From NCBI GenBank assembly GCA_024643945.1, contig JAHELX010000353.1:1-6475 (forward strand): a DNA stretch of 6,475 nucleotides, given 5' to 3'. Below the pieces are notes generated by a model. The model was given only the letters and a program-made list of their open reading frames with translations, did not search any database and was not told the origin of the DNA. Source of the DNA: Anaerolineales bacterium (GTDB taxonomy: Bacteria > Chloroflexota > Anaerolineae > 4572-78 > NAK82). This document shows positions 1 through 5,498 of this stretch, one piece after another. The stretch's first letter is position 1. Each line of letters opens with the position of its first letter. Made by a program: the position numbers and the translations under genes.

Positions 1-23
1 CAGATTTGACCCGTTTATAGTTC

Positions 24-43
24 AAAACCCCGTGGGGGGCTTT
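24..43 (-). terminator. Probable terminator-like hairpin after the minus-strand gene run
   Basis: On the minus strand the RNA reads AAAGCCCC-CCAC-GGGGTTTT. This forms an 8-bp stem (four C-G pairs, one G-U, three A-U) with a 4-nt loop, and the 3' arm ends in four U. It lies about 80 nt past the LOG-family stop. A second, purely GC hairpin (AGCCCC/GGGGCT, 53-69) precedes it in transcription. The U-tract is short and is part of the stem, so this is not a textbook intrinsic terminator. The plus-strand copy also folds and could act in both directions. Confidence 0.5.
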
Positions 44-82
44 CCCCTGTGCAGCCCCGTGGGGGGGCTTTCCCCTGTGCAG
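28..82. repeat. Two tandem copies of a 27/28-bp GC-rich repeat
   Basis: Copy one (28-54) and copy two (55-82) both read CCCCGT, a G-run, CTTTCCCC and TGTGCAG. They differ only in the G-run, which has 6 Gs in the first copy and 7 in the second. Each copy contains self-complementary parts: CCCC against the G-run, the G-run against CCCC across CTTT, and in the second copy CCCCTG-TG-CAGGGG (72-85). The block lies just past the 3' end of the minus-strand gene run, so it may be a duplicated terminator module or a small dispersed repeat. The identity is seen directly; the role is inferred. Confidence 0.85.
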
Positions 83-125
83 GGGACCATTGGGTGCTCC
101 GGGAGGCCTGGCAGAGTAGTTGCGA

Positions 126-674
126 TTATGTGCGCAATGCTACGTTCTTTGCAAGAAGCACCACGGCCTCGGCCGGGGTCCTGGCCGGCGTGAGCAACTT
201 GACATCTTGCGGCCGGACGTATGTCCGGTCAATGAAGGCGGCCAACGTGCGCTGCCACAACCCGCCCACGGGGATAATGGGCTTGGAAGACATCTCCCCG
301 ACCTGGGCAAAGCTCCAGGCCAGCGCCAGCTCTGATAGGGTGCCGATACCGCCGGGCATAACGATGATGCCGTTGCAATGGTCCACCAGATAGAGCACTC
401 GCTCGCTCAGTGTTTGGTGTCGAATCTCCTCTTTTACCCACGGATTTGCCTTTAACGACCGAACCTCCTCGATCTGGGCGCAAGTGACGCCGATGACGTG
501 CCCACCGGCTTCGTTGGCCCCCTGGCTGACACCCTGCATCACGCCCAGATAGCCACCACTCTGTACGGTGAAGCCGGCCTCGGCCAACCGCCGGCCCAAA
601 TCACGCGCGGCCTCGTAATCGGCCGATCCAGACTGCGGCACGCTACTGCCAAAGACAGAGATCACGTAGGACAT
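126..674 (-). CDS. LOG-family protein (putative nucleoside 5'-monophosphate phosphoribohydrolase)
   Basis: This 182-residue protein has a Rossmann-like fold of the LOG/SLOG superfamily (formerly mis-named lysine decarboxylase). Visible features are an N-terminal strand SYVISVFGSS, the glycine motif SGGYLGVMQG (39-48), Arg92 in LSERVLYL, and the signature PGGIGTLSE (107-115), matching the family PGGxGTxxE. Family members such as plant LOG and some bacterial relatives release a free base from nucleoside monophosphates; the substrate here cannot be read from sequence. The ATG at 674 was chosen over a longer in-frame start at 833 because homology begins at SYVISVFG and the longer version would run into the DUF2270 gene. 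The start lies one base after the DUF2270 stop (TAG-C-ATG), so the two are probably co-translated; only a weak GGA precedes it. It is cytosolic and the last gene of the run. Confidence 0.85.
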   Translation of the reverse strand: MSYVISVFGSSVPQSGSADYEAARDLGRRLAEAGFTVQSGGYLGVMQGVSQGANEAGGHVIGVTCAQIEEVRSLKANPWVKEEIRHQTLSERVLYLVDHCNGIIVMPGGIGTLSELALAWSFAQVGEMSSKPIIPVGGLWQRTLAAFIDRTYVRPQDVKLLTPARTPAEAVVLLAKNVALRT

Positions 675-675
675 G

Positions 676-1383
676 CTAAATATCCATTCGCATGATTCGA
701 TCGTCCTCGTAGGGTTGGTCGGTGTCGGCATGAGCACGGCCGGTAGCCTTCTGTTGCGCCATCGTGACCAGCGCCAGCAAAATGAGGGCGGTATAAAACA
801 GCACGCCTGTGGCGATGACGACCTCGCCAGCAATCGGCCCCTCGGCGGCCCGCTCCCAGAGCTGGTCCAAGGTACTCAATGGCATCGGGTGTACCAGCAA
901 CTTGCCGATGTAACTGACGCCCAATATGCTGAAGATCCAGCTATAGTTGCGGCGCAAGCGACGGCCCAAAGCTTCCCAAATACTGATGTGAAAGTGGATA
1001 TAAGTCAAGTCCTGGGCTAACACCTGGTTCCAATCGCTGCGTCCTAAAATAGGCTCACGGCGGAGCATCGGGCCGAAGAAGTACACCTCCAGCAGACGAG
1101 TACGGGTGCGCCAGATGTCAAAGTAACGATAACGCCGGGCTTCGATGAAGAGAAACACAAAGACGATCAACGCCGCCAGGTTAAGAGGCACCGGCGTGTT
1201 GTGGGCATCGCTGAAGGTTATGGATAGGGCAACGCCAGTGAGAACCACTGCCCAGTTGGTAGTCGTATCCAGCCGTTGACGCCAGATCTTGCTTCGATAG
1301 AGCTCACCTCTGTAAAGATGGGCCATCGCCCCCAGTTCAGCGCTGCTAAATTGGTCACAGGCTGATACGGTTTCGTCATCCAT
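676..1383 (-). CDS. DUF2270 family integral membrane protein
   Basis: This 235-residue protein has about four hydrophobic segments, near residues 42-58, 65-80, 148-165 and 184-207. Between the second and third lies a conserved basic and aromatic stretch, EARRYRYFDIWRTRTRLLE (81-99). The front half, with YRGELYRSKIWRQRLDTTTNWAVV, is what I recall of DUF2270, a family of predicted membrane proteins with no known function. The ATG at 1383 was chosen because it starts 7 nt past the pheA stop, is preceded by a G-rich GGGGGGTG about 10 nt upstream, and avoids a long overlap with pheA that a start at 1500 would need. The C-terminus is polar and acidic (TDQPYEDD). It is placed between pheA and the LOG gene, with 1 nt to the latter, suggesting one transcript. 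No enzymatic motif was seen. Confidence 0.82.
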   Translation of the reverse strand: MDDETVSACDQFSSAELGAMAHLYRGELYRSKIWRQRLDTTTNWAVVLTGVALSITFSDAHNTPVPLNLAALIVFVFLFIEARRYRYFDIWRTRTRLLEVYFFGPMLRREPILGRSDWNQVLAQDLTYIHFHISIWEALGRRLRRNYSWIFSILGVSYIGKLLVHPMPLSTLDQLWERAAEGPIAGEVVIATGVLFYTALILLALVTMAQQKATGRAHADTDQPYEDDRIMRMDI

Positions 1384-1390
1384 AGGCCGA

Positions 1391-2224
1391 TTACACCCCC
1401 CGAGGATACGAGCCCAGCACACGCAAGAAGGTGGTAATCTCTTGCAAGTGATTGAGTGCGTTATTGCAATGAGGCTCGTGAACGCTCCCGGCAAAATCAA
1501 TGTAGAAAAAGTACTGCCAACGCTTACCCTGCAAGGGACGCGACTCGATTTTGGTCAGGTCGATATCCCGCAAGGCAAAGACGGCCAGGCTCTTGAACAG
1601 TGCCCCGGGTACATTGTCCATCGAAAAAACGATGGAGGTTTTGGCCGCGTTGTCAGGGATGACTGCATCCCGGCTCAAGACCAGGAAGCGGGTGTAATTT
1701 TCAGGGTTGTCTTCCAGTTCCGCACGCAGCACGGTCATGTCGTAAATATCAGCGGCGTGGCGGCTGGCGATGGCTGCCCCATCCCGGATGCCTTCTTCGC
1801 GCAGCATCTTCACGCTACCGGCGGTATCATAGGTGGGCACTCGTTCCACGTGAGGCAGCAACTCATCCAGCGACTGTTCGCACTGAGCCAGGGCCTGCGG
1901 ATGCGAGTAGACGCGCCCCACGTCCGCCAGACTCACGCCTGGCAGGGCGATCAGATAATGCGCGATGCGAATTTGCACCTCGCCTACAATGGCCAAATCG
2001 TAGCGCAGGAGTAAATCGTAGTTGCGGTGAATACTGCCCGCCAGCGAGTTCTCCACCGGGATGATGCCCCGACCGGCGCCGCCGCTGGTCACCGCGTCAA
2101 AGACCGCCTCGAAAGAGGGGCACGGCAATGGGTGCACCCCCTGACCAAAGTGAGCGACGGCCGCTGCTTCGCTGTAAGCTCCCCGCTCCCCCTGAAAGGC
2201 AACGACCAATCCCTGTTCACTCAT
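1391..2224 (-). CDS. pheA: Prephenate dehydratase with C-terminal ACT domain
   Basis: It catalyses decarboxylation and dehydration of prephenate to phenylpyruvate in phenylalanine synthesis, in the cytosol. The 277-residue product is a monofunctional enzyme without a chorismate mutase part. The catalytic region spans about 6-185: VAFQGERGAYSE (8-19), IIPVENSLAGSI (54-65), DTAGSVKML (133-141), AAIASRHAA (150-158) and the active-site NYTRF (176-180, Thr178). The ACT domain follows (about 195-270) with GALF (207-210) and ESRP (227-230), the motifs linked to phenylalanine binding, so feedback inhibition is likely. The ATG at 2224 is preferred because GGGGAG lies 9 nt upstream and family homology starts right after it. 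An in-frame ATG at 2290 overlaps the upstream stop as ATGA and would add 22 residues; it lacks a clear ribosome site but could be used by translational coupling. Confidence 0.93.
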   Translation of the reverse strand: MSEQGLVVAFQGERGAYSEAAAVAHFGQGVHPLPCPSFEAVFDAVTSGGAGRGIIPVENSLAGSIHRNYDLLLRYDLAIVGEVQIRIAHYLIALPGVSLADVGRVYSHPQALAQCEQSLDELLPHVERVPTYDTAGSVKMLREEGIRDGAAIASRHAADIYDMTVLRAELEDNPENYTRFLVLSRDAVIPDNAAKTSIVFSMDNVPGALFKSLAVFALRDIDLTKIESRPLQGKRWQYFFYIDFAGSVHEPHCNNALNHLQEITTFLRVLGSYPRGV

Positions 2225-2233
2225 CGACCGAGT

Positions 2234-2239
2234 CTCCCC
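2234..2239 (-). promoter_or_regulatory. Ribosome binding site that favours the pheA start at 2224
   Basis: The minus strand reads GGGGAG, followed by 9 nt and ATG at 2224. The other in-frame starts, at 2260 and 2290, have no comparable purine-rich site upstream. The one at 2290 instead overlaps the stop of the preceding gene (ATGA). Confidence 0.55.
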
Positions 2240-2286
2240 AGCAGATACGCTGCCCGCCATCAATTTCCGAAAGACCAGCCTTTCTC

Positions 2287-3219
2287 TCATCCATGGATGA
2301 TATGTGCCAAAATTTGACCCACACTTGCAATAGCTCGCTTCACGCCACGTTGTAAGACTTTGACCCGCTTTCGGCTAAACTGCCGGGTGAAGTCGTCGGT
2401 AGCCGCCTCGGGGCTGAAATCGGGTCCGTATTGCTCTTTGAGATAATGTAGATGGTCTATTATCCAGATATATAGATCGGCCTCGGTGCGCCGCGGGAAA
2501 TGGGCCAGCACGTTACGCTCACGAATGATGCGCACGATGGGCAGGTAAAAGGAATCGTACCAGTCCGTCACGGCTTCTTCCCACGACACCTCACATTGGC
2601 TTTCCTGGCCCAAGAAGTAACGATGGGTTTCGATGTGCTGTAATAAGGTCAGATACTGACCGGGAATGCTGAATTCGATGCGCTGTTCGGGACGCAGACG
2701 ATCGAGACCGGTTTGCTCCAGAAAGTCGGAGTATTCACCGATGATAACCAGGCCTTCCGGACGCAATTTACGGTTGACGGGCACGCGCGTTTGGACCTGG
2801 ATGACCTCGGCGTCTATGAACTCTACCCCTTGCTGGCGGGCCACACTGACCCGATGATGCCCATCGCGCACAAAATAGAGATCGCCCACCTTGAACAGGC
2901 TGACAGGCGGCAAGTGAATCGCCTCATAGTGCGCACGGTCCACGCTCATCCAGCGCCGGGCGGTGCGGGACTGGGTGGGCAGAAAAGCGCGGTCAAAGTC
3001 TTTATAGCGATCCACGCTGCCGACGATTTTTGCTACTTCTACCGGCCGAACGCCAGAATACGCTTGCCCTCGCGCTCTCAGTCTACGCTGAACCTCATCG
3101 AAGGAGAGCAAGTCGTTGTTTTCACCAAACAGAAAGGCGACAATATCGTGGATAAAGGCTTTGCGCCGGGCACGAGTAAAATCGGCCACGACCAGCCCTT
3201 CCAGATTGGCACGTCTCAT
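2287..3219 (-). CDS. Conserved protein with a ParB-like (Srx-fold) domain, function unknown
   Basis: This 310-residue cytosolic protein has no recognised specific function. Residues about 64-145 resemble the N-terminal ParB/sulfiredoxin-like fold: KIVGSVDRYKDFDRAFLP (64-81), LPPVSLFKVGDLYFV (103-117), then RDGHHRVSVAR (118-128), matching the ParB-type G-x-x-R box, and GVEFIDAEV (131-139). The N-terminal 60 residues are basic and helical. The C-terminal half has FPRRTEADLYIWIIDHL (241-257), which looks like a conserved signature but which I cannot assign to a named domain. Relatives of this fold bind or hydrolyse nucleotides (CTP in ParB, ATP in sulfiredoxin), so nucleotide-dependent action is an inference. 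There is no obvious ParB helix-turn-helix or nearby parA, so chromosome partition is unlikely. Its ATG overlaps the phosphoesterase stop (ATGA), with GGAG 5 nt before it, so the two are translationally coupled. Confidence 0.72.
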   Translation of the reverse strand: MRRANLEGLVVADFTRARRKAFIHDIVAFLFGENNDLLSFDEVQRRLRARGQAYSGVRPVEVAKIVGSVDRYKDFDRAFLPTQSRTARRWMSVDRAHYEAIHLPPVSLFKVGDLYFVRDGHHRVSVARQQGVEFIDAEVIQVQTRVPVNRKLRPEGLVIIGEYSDFLEQTGLDRLRPEQRIEFSIPGQYLTLLQHIETHRYFLGQESQCEVSWEEAVTDWYDSFYLPIVRIIRERNVLAHFPRRTEADLYIWIIDHLHYLKEQYGPDFSPEAATDDFTRQFSRKRVKVLQRGVKRAIASVGQILAHIIHG

Positions 3220-3857
3220 GTGGACTCCAAGTCAATCTCCAAAACCTTGTAGGGATAGACGTTGATGACAGTCGTTTGTTCGTACTGTGTCTCAGTAATC
3301 TCCAACGGATTGTAAACGTGACGATGGCCGTGAATCAGGTAACGGGGTTTAAATCGGTGTATCAACCACAGAAACGATTTGAATCCCACGTGGGTCTGAT
3401 CGCGGCCGTTATGGATGCCATAGGGCGGCGAGTGGGCCAACAGAATGTCCAGAGGGCGGCCGGTGGTCAGGCGGTTGAGTAACAACGCCGGGACCAGCCT
3501 GAACACCTGCCCCCACATTTCCGCCTCGGTATATTGGTAGTTGCCCGAAGGCTTATATCGAACCGACCCTTCCAGGCCAAGCACCGACAGTCCCTGCTCG
3601 TGAACCAGGCGGGCGTGAACGTTGGTACCGCCTCCCGGACCGGTTGACTCCTGGCCGCTCGACGAATACTCCACAGGCGGGTCGTGGTTGCCGTGCACAT
3701 AAAGGAGCGGCACGTTGAGCATGGTAACGATGTATTCCAGGTAGTAGTAAGGCAAGTCGCCGCAACCCAGCACCATATTCACGTCACCGAAGTTTTCGAC
3801 AAGGCTAGGGCTGTATATGAGATCGACTACTTTGTCGGTGACGGCGAGCAATTTCAC
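3216..3857 (-). CDS. Calcineurin-like metallophosphoesterase, atypical first metal motif
   Basis: This 213-residue protein is a compact single-domain member of the calcineurin-like superfamily. Metal-site motifs appear in order: TD at 7-8, GCGD (31-34), GNHD (56-59), AHSPP (141-145) and HGHRH (176-180). The first motif, normally D-x-H, reads D8-K9-V10, so the usual histidine is absent while all other ligands are kept. No signal peptide is seen, so it should be cytosolic. The substrate (nucleotide, phosphodiester or protein phosphate) cannot be told from sequence. The start is GTG at 3857, with AAAGGA about 10 nt upstream; no in-frame ATG gives the full first motif. The 5' leader lies inside the decayed toxin remnant. 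Its stop overlaps the next gene's ATG, tying it to the ParB-like protein. Confidence 0.85.
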   Translation of the reverse strand: MKLLAVTDKVVDLIYSPSLVENFGDVNMVLGCGDLPYYYLEYIVTMLNVPLLYVHGNHDPPVEYSSSGQESTGPGGGTNVHARLVHEQGLSVLGLEGSVRYKPSGNYQYTEAEMWGQVFRLVPALLLNRLTTGRPLDILLAHSPPYGIHNGRDQTHVGFKSFLWLIHRFKPRYLIHGHRHVYNPLEITETQYEQTTVINVYPYKVLEIDLEST

Positions 3858-3861
3858 ACCT

Positions 3862-3927
3862 TACTATTCCTTTTCGCAGACCTGCTGTGACTGCTGATGG
3901 AACGTGCTGGTCCATATAGAAGCTAAT
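3862..3927 (-). pseudogene. Remnant of a DUF5615 (PIN-like) toxin gene, N-terminal piece only
   Basis: In the gap between the DUF433 gene and the phosphoesterase, the minus strand reads ISFYMDQHVPSAVTAGLRK, then GIV. The ATG is at 3915 and the first codon, ATT (3927), overlaps the DUF433 stop. This matches the start of DUF5615/Mut7-C-like toxins, which typically open with a strand, an acidic D-[EHQ]-[HN]-V-P motif and a helix. DUF433 and DUF5615 genes are commonly adjacent with this kind of overlap. The resemblance stops after LRK; the frame then runs into the phosphoesterase gene and hits TAG at 3805, giving a 36-codon peptide at most. The rest of the toxin, roughly 85 or more residues including most acidic residues, is missing. 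The call rests on about 19 residues plus the position, so it is likely but not certain. Confidence 0.68.
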
Positions 3928-4234
3928 GCGTTGAGCCACGTAGCTTCTCCGGGATTTTCGATGGCGTCAACTTGCGCAGCTCTTCAGCAAAGGTCCGGTC
4001 AGCCCGAATCGAGTCGTCGATCTCAGCACGGTGATCGTAGTAATATGCTAATGCTGCGTACACATCTCCCAGAGTAAGGCCATATTCAGTAGCGATTTCG
4101 TCTGCGCTCAGGCCCATCCGCTCGTGCCACACCACGATATTTTGAACAGTGATACGATGGCCTGCAATGCGCGGTTTGCCACCGCATACGTCGGGCGTAA
4201 TCTCAATATGTCCTGCCAGTACGTTTTCTAACAT
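3923..4234 (-). CDS. DUF433 antitoxin-like winged-helix protein (VapB-type, orphan)
   Basis: This 103-residue protein matches DUF433. It has ITPDVCGGKPRIAGHRITV (12-30), with the family G-G-K-P-x-I-x-G-x-R core, and then a helical DNA-binding-like part, LSADEIATEYGLTLGDVYAAL (42-62), followed by YYYDHRAEID. The length is at the upper end for the family. DUF433 proteins usually act as antitoxins and autoregulators to a DUF5615 PIN-like RNase encoded just downstream. Here only a broken piece of such a toxin remains, so this is probably an orphan antitoxin that may still bind DNA or counter other toxins. The ATG at 4234 has AGGAG 8 nt upstream, and the gene starts 22 nt after the trpS stop, suggesting co-transcription with trpS. 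A Lys/Arg-rich tail ends the protein. Confidence 0.88.
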   Translation of the reverse strand: MLENVLAGHIEITPDVCGGKPRIAGHRITVQNIVVWHERMGLSADEIATEYGLTLGDVYAALAYYYDHRAEIDDSIRADRTFAEELRKLTPSKIPEKLRGSTH

Positions 4235-4256
4235 TTAGGGTACTCCTGGTCGGGTT

Positions 4257-5240
4257 TTATGGCAGGCCGACAGCCGCCTTGACCTCGGCGATAACCTGGC
4301 GAGCGATGGCACGCGCCCGTTCTGCGCCGTCGTATAGCACGTCCCACACGTAGTCGGGATCGTCAGCCAGTTGGGCGCGTCGCTCGCGGAAGGGGGCCAG
4401 GTGATCCGTCAGATTCTGGGCCAGGATCTGCTTACAATCCACACAGCCGATGCCAGCCGTGCGGCAGTCAGCATCAATCTGCTGCACCATCTCCTGGGCT
4501 GTGAAAATCTGGTGCAGCGAGAAGACGTTACACACCTCCGGCCGGCCGGGGTCGGTGCGGCGCTGGCGCTGCGGATCGGTGACCATCATGCGCACCCGGG
4601 CCGCAAGTTCCTCCGGTTCGCTGGCCAGCTCCAGGTGGTTGTCCAGCGATTTGCTCATCTTGTTCACGCCGTCAATACCCAGTACTTTGGGCACCTCGGT
4701 ATATTTGGCCTGCGGTTCCACCAGCACCGGGCCAAAATGATAGTTGAAGGTACGCACGACCTCGCGCGTGAACTCCAGATGGCTGGCCTGATCCACGCCC
4801 ACGGGGACCACGTCGGCCTTGTAGAGGGTGATGTCGGAGGCCATCAGCACCGGGTAGCCGACCAGCCCGTAATTGACGTTATCCGGCTGCTGGCGCACCT
4901 TCTCTTTGAAAGTGGGCAGCCGGGTCAATTTGCCCAGTGGCGTGACCATGCTCAAAATGGTGTGCAGTTCCGTCACCTGCGGCACGTGGGATTGAACAAA
5001 GGTGATGGTGCCCCGGTCGGGGTCTATACCCGCCGCCAGCCAATCGAGCACCATCTCATACGTCCACTCCTTTAAATGCTGCGTGTCCTTGAGCGTGGTG
5101 AGAGCATGAAAATCCACCACACAATAGATGCAGTCGTAGTCGTTCTGTAAGGCCACGTAATTCTTGATGGCACCCAGGTAGTTACCCAGATGTTGGCGCC
5201 CGGTAGGCCGCGCGCCGGAAAATACCCTGCCTTTATTCAC
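4257..5240 (-). CDS. trpS: Tryptophanyl-tRNA synthetase
   Basis: It charges tRNA-Trp with tryptophan using ATP, in the cytosol. The 327 residues are usual for bacterial class Ic TrpRS. The Rossmann catalytic part carries SGARPTGRQHLGNYLGA (8-24), with the HIGH-like box HLGN (17-20), YPVLMASDI (129-137), VGVDQ (147-151) and KMSKS (194-198). The helical anticodon-binding part follows. In it, Cys237, Cys259, Cys266 and Cys269 form C-x21-C-x6-C-x2-C, close to the C-x22-C-x6-C-x2-C motif described as a [4Fe-4S] ligand set in Thermotoga maritima TrpRS, so this enzyme probably holds an iron-sulfur cluster. The start is GTG at 5240, with AGGAGA (5248-5253) 7 nt upstream. No T-box or tryptophan-rich leader was seen before it. 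It is the first gene of the minus-strand run. Confidence 0.96.
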   Translation of the reverse strand: MNKGRVFSGARPTGRQHLGNYLGAIKNYVALQNDYDCIYCVVDFHALTTLKDTQHLKEWTYEMVLDWLAAGIDPDRGTITFVQSHVPQVTELHTILSMVTPLGKLTRLPTFKEKVRQQPDNVNYGLVGYPVLMASDITLYKADVVPVGVDQASHLEFTREVVRTFNYHFGPVLVEPQAKYTEVPKVLGIDGVNKMSKSLDNHLELASEPEELAARVRMMVTDPQRQRRTDPGRPEVCNVFSLHQIFTAQEMVQQIDADCRTAGIGCVDCKQILAQNLTDHLAPFRERRAQLADDPDYVWDVLYDGAERARAIARQVIAEVKAAVGLP

Positions 5241-5269
5241 GCTGCGATCTCCTGATGAGTATCTTGGCG

Positions 5270-5275
5270 ATTATC
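5270..5275 (-). promoter_or_regulatory. Possible -10 element for the trpS transcript
   Basis: The minus strand has GATAAT here, five of six matches to TATAAT, about 30 nt before the GTG start of trpS. This would give a leader of roughly 22 nt that still contains the AGGAGA ribosome site. No convincing -35 hexamer lies 16-18 nt further upstream; that position falls at the edge of the heptamer repeats. Weak evidence only. Confidence 0.25.
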
Positions 5276-5287
5276 TGAAAATCCAGC

Positions 5288-5350
5288 TACGTATTGCGTA
5301 CTGCGTACTGCGTATTGCGTACTGCGTATTGCGTGCTGCGTATTGCGTAA
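5288..5350. repeat. Nine tandem heptamers, consensus TGCGTAY
   Basis: Nine 7-bp units run without gaps: TACGTAT, TGCGTAC, TGCGTAC, TGCGTAT, TGCGTAC, TGCGTAT, TGCGTGC, TGCGTAT and TGCGTAA. The inner seven vary only at the last two positions; the edge units are degenerate. Total length is 63 bp, in the divergent intergenic region 48 nt upstream of the trpS start. Such short heptamer arrays are known from cyanobacteria and I recall similar ones in Chloroflexota; their role is unclear. They likely vary in copy number through slippage. Confidence 0.95.
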
Positions 5351-5396
5351 GAAGACACTAAGACTCAAAGAATTCTTGATCTTCATCGGTGTGCCA

Positions 5397-5423
5397 TGCC
5401 TAAACAAGACCTATATTTAGGCA
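5397..5423. repeat. Small inverted repeat (8-bp stem, 11-nt loop)
   Basis: TGCCTAAA (5397-5404) and TTTAGGCA (5416-5423) are perfect inverted copies around an 11-nt AT-rich loop. On the plus strand ATTTTC follows, which is too weak for a confident terminator. It could be an operator for a dimeric regulator or a chance hairpin. No gene ends just upstream on the plus strand, which argues against termination. Confidence 0.55.
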
Positions 5424-5469
5424 ATTTTCAGGCACGTCCTGAGCAAGCTTGTCAGGCCCTAAGGATGGG

Positions 5470-5498
5470 TTGACAGGACACGCAGGCCGTGCTAAATT
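5470..5498 (+). promoter_or_regulatory. Promoter-like site TTGACA-17-TAAATT
   Basis: A perfect -35 hexamer TTGACA (5470-5475) is followed by a 17-nt spacer and TAAATT (5493-5498), which has four of six matches to the -10 consensus. Initiation would be near 5505. The next plus-strand gene starts at 5817, so a transcript from here would have a leader of about 310 nt passing through the inverted-repeat element. It may be an old promoter separated from its gene by that element, a start for a short RNA, or a chance match. Confidence 0.35.

Noticed and set aside
49..393. Plus-strand 114-codon frame at the window start
   Set aside because: It begins in the tandem repeat and runs antisense to the LOG gene; no domain is recognisable.
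675..833. Longer N-terminus for the LOG protein starting at 833
   Set aside because: The added residues are Arg/Trp/Cys-rich, unlike the family, and overlap the DUF2270 gene; the ATG at 674 fits the homology start.
1442..2014. Plus-strand 190-codon open frame opposite pheA
   Set aside because: It mirrors the pheA coding sequence and has no domain or ribosome site of its own.
2713..3252. Plus-strand 179-codon open frame opposite the ParB-like gene
   Set aside because: The minus-strand frame has a coupled start, a ribosome site and a recognisable ParB-like box; this one has none.
4371..5075. Plus-strand 234-codon open frame opposite trpS
   Set aside because: It is antisense to a clear TrpS with all catalytic motifs; the translation is His/Gln/Arg-rich without any recognisable domain, as expected for a shadow frame.
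5241..5287. T-box riboswitch or tryptophan leader peptide before trpS
   Set aside because: The short leader has no T-box core sequence and no run of Trp codons.
5288..5350. CRISPR array
   Set aside because: The repeats are 7-bp units with no spacers, so this is a simple tandem array.
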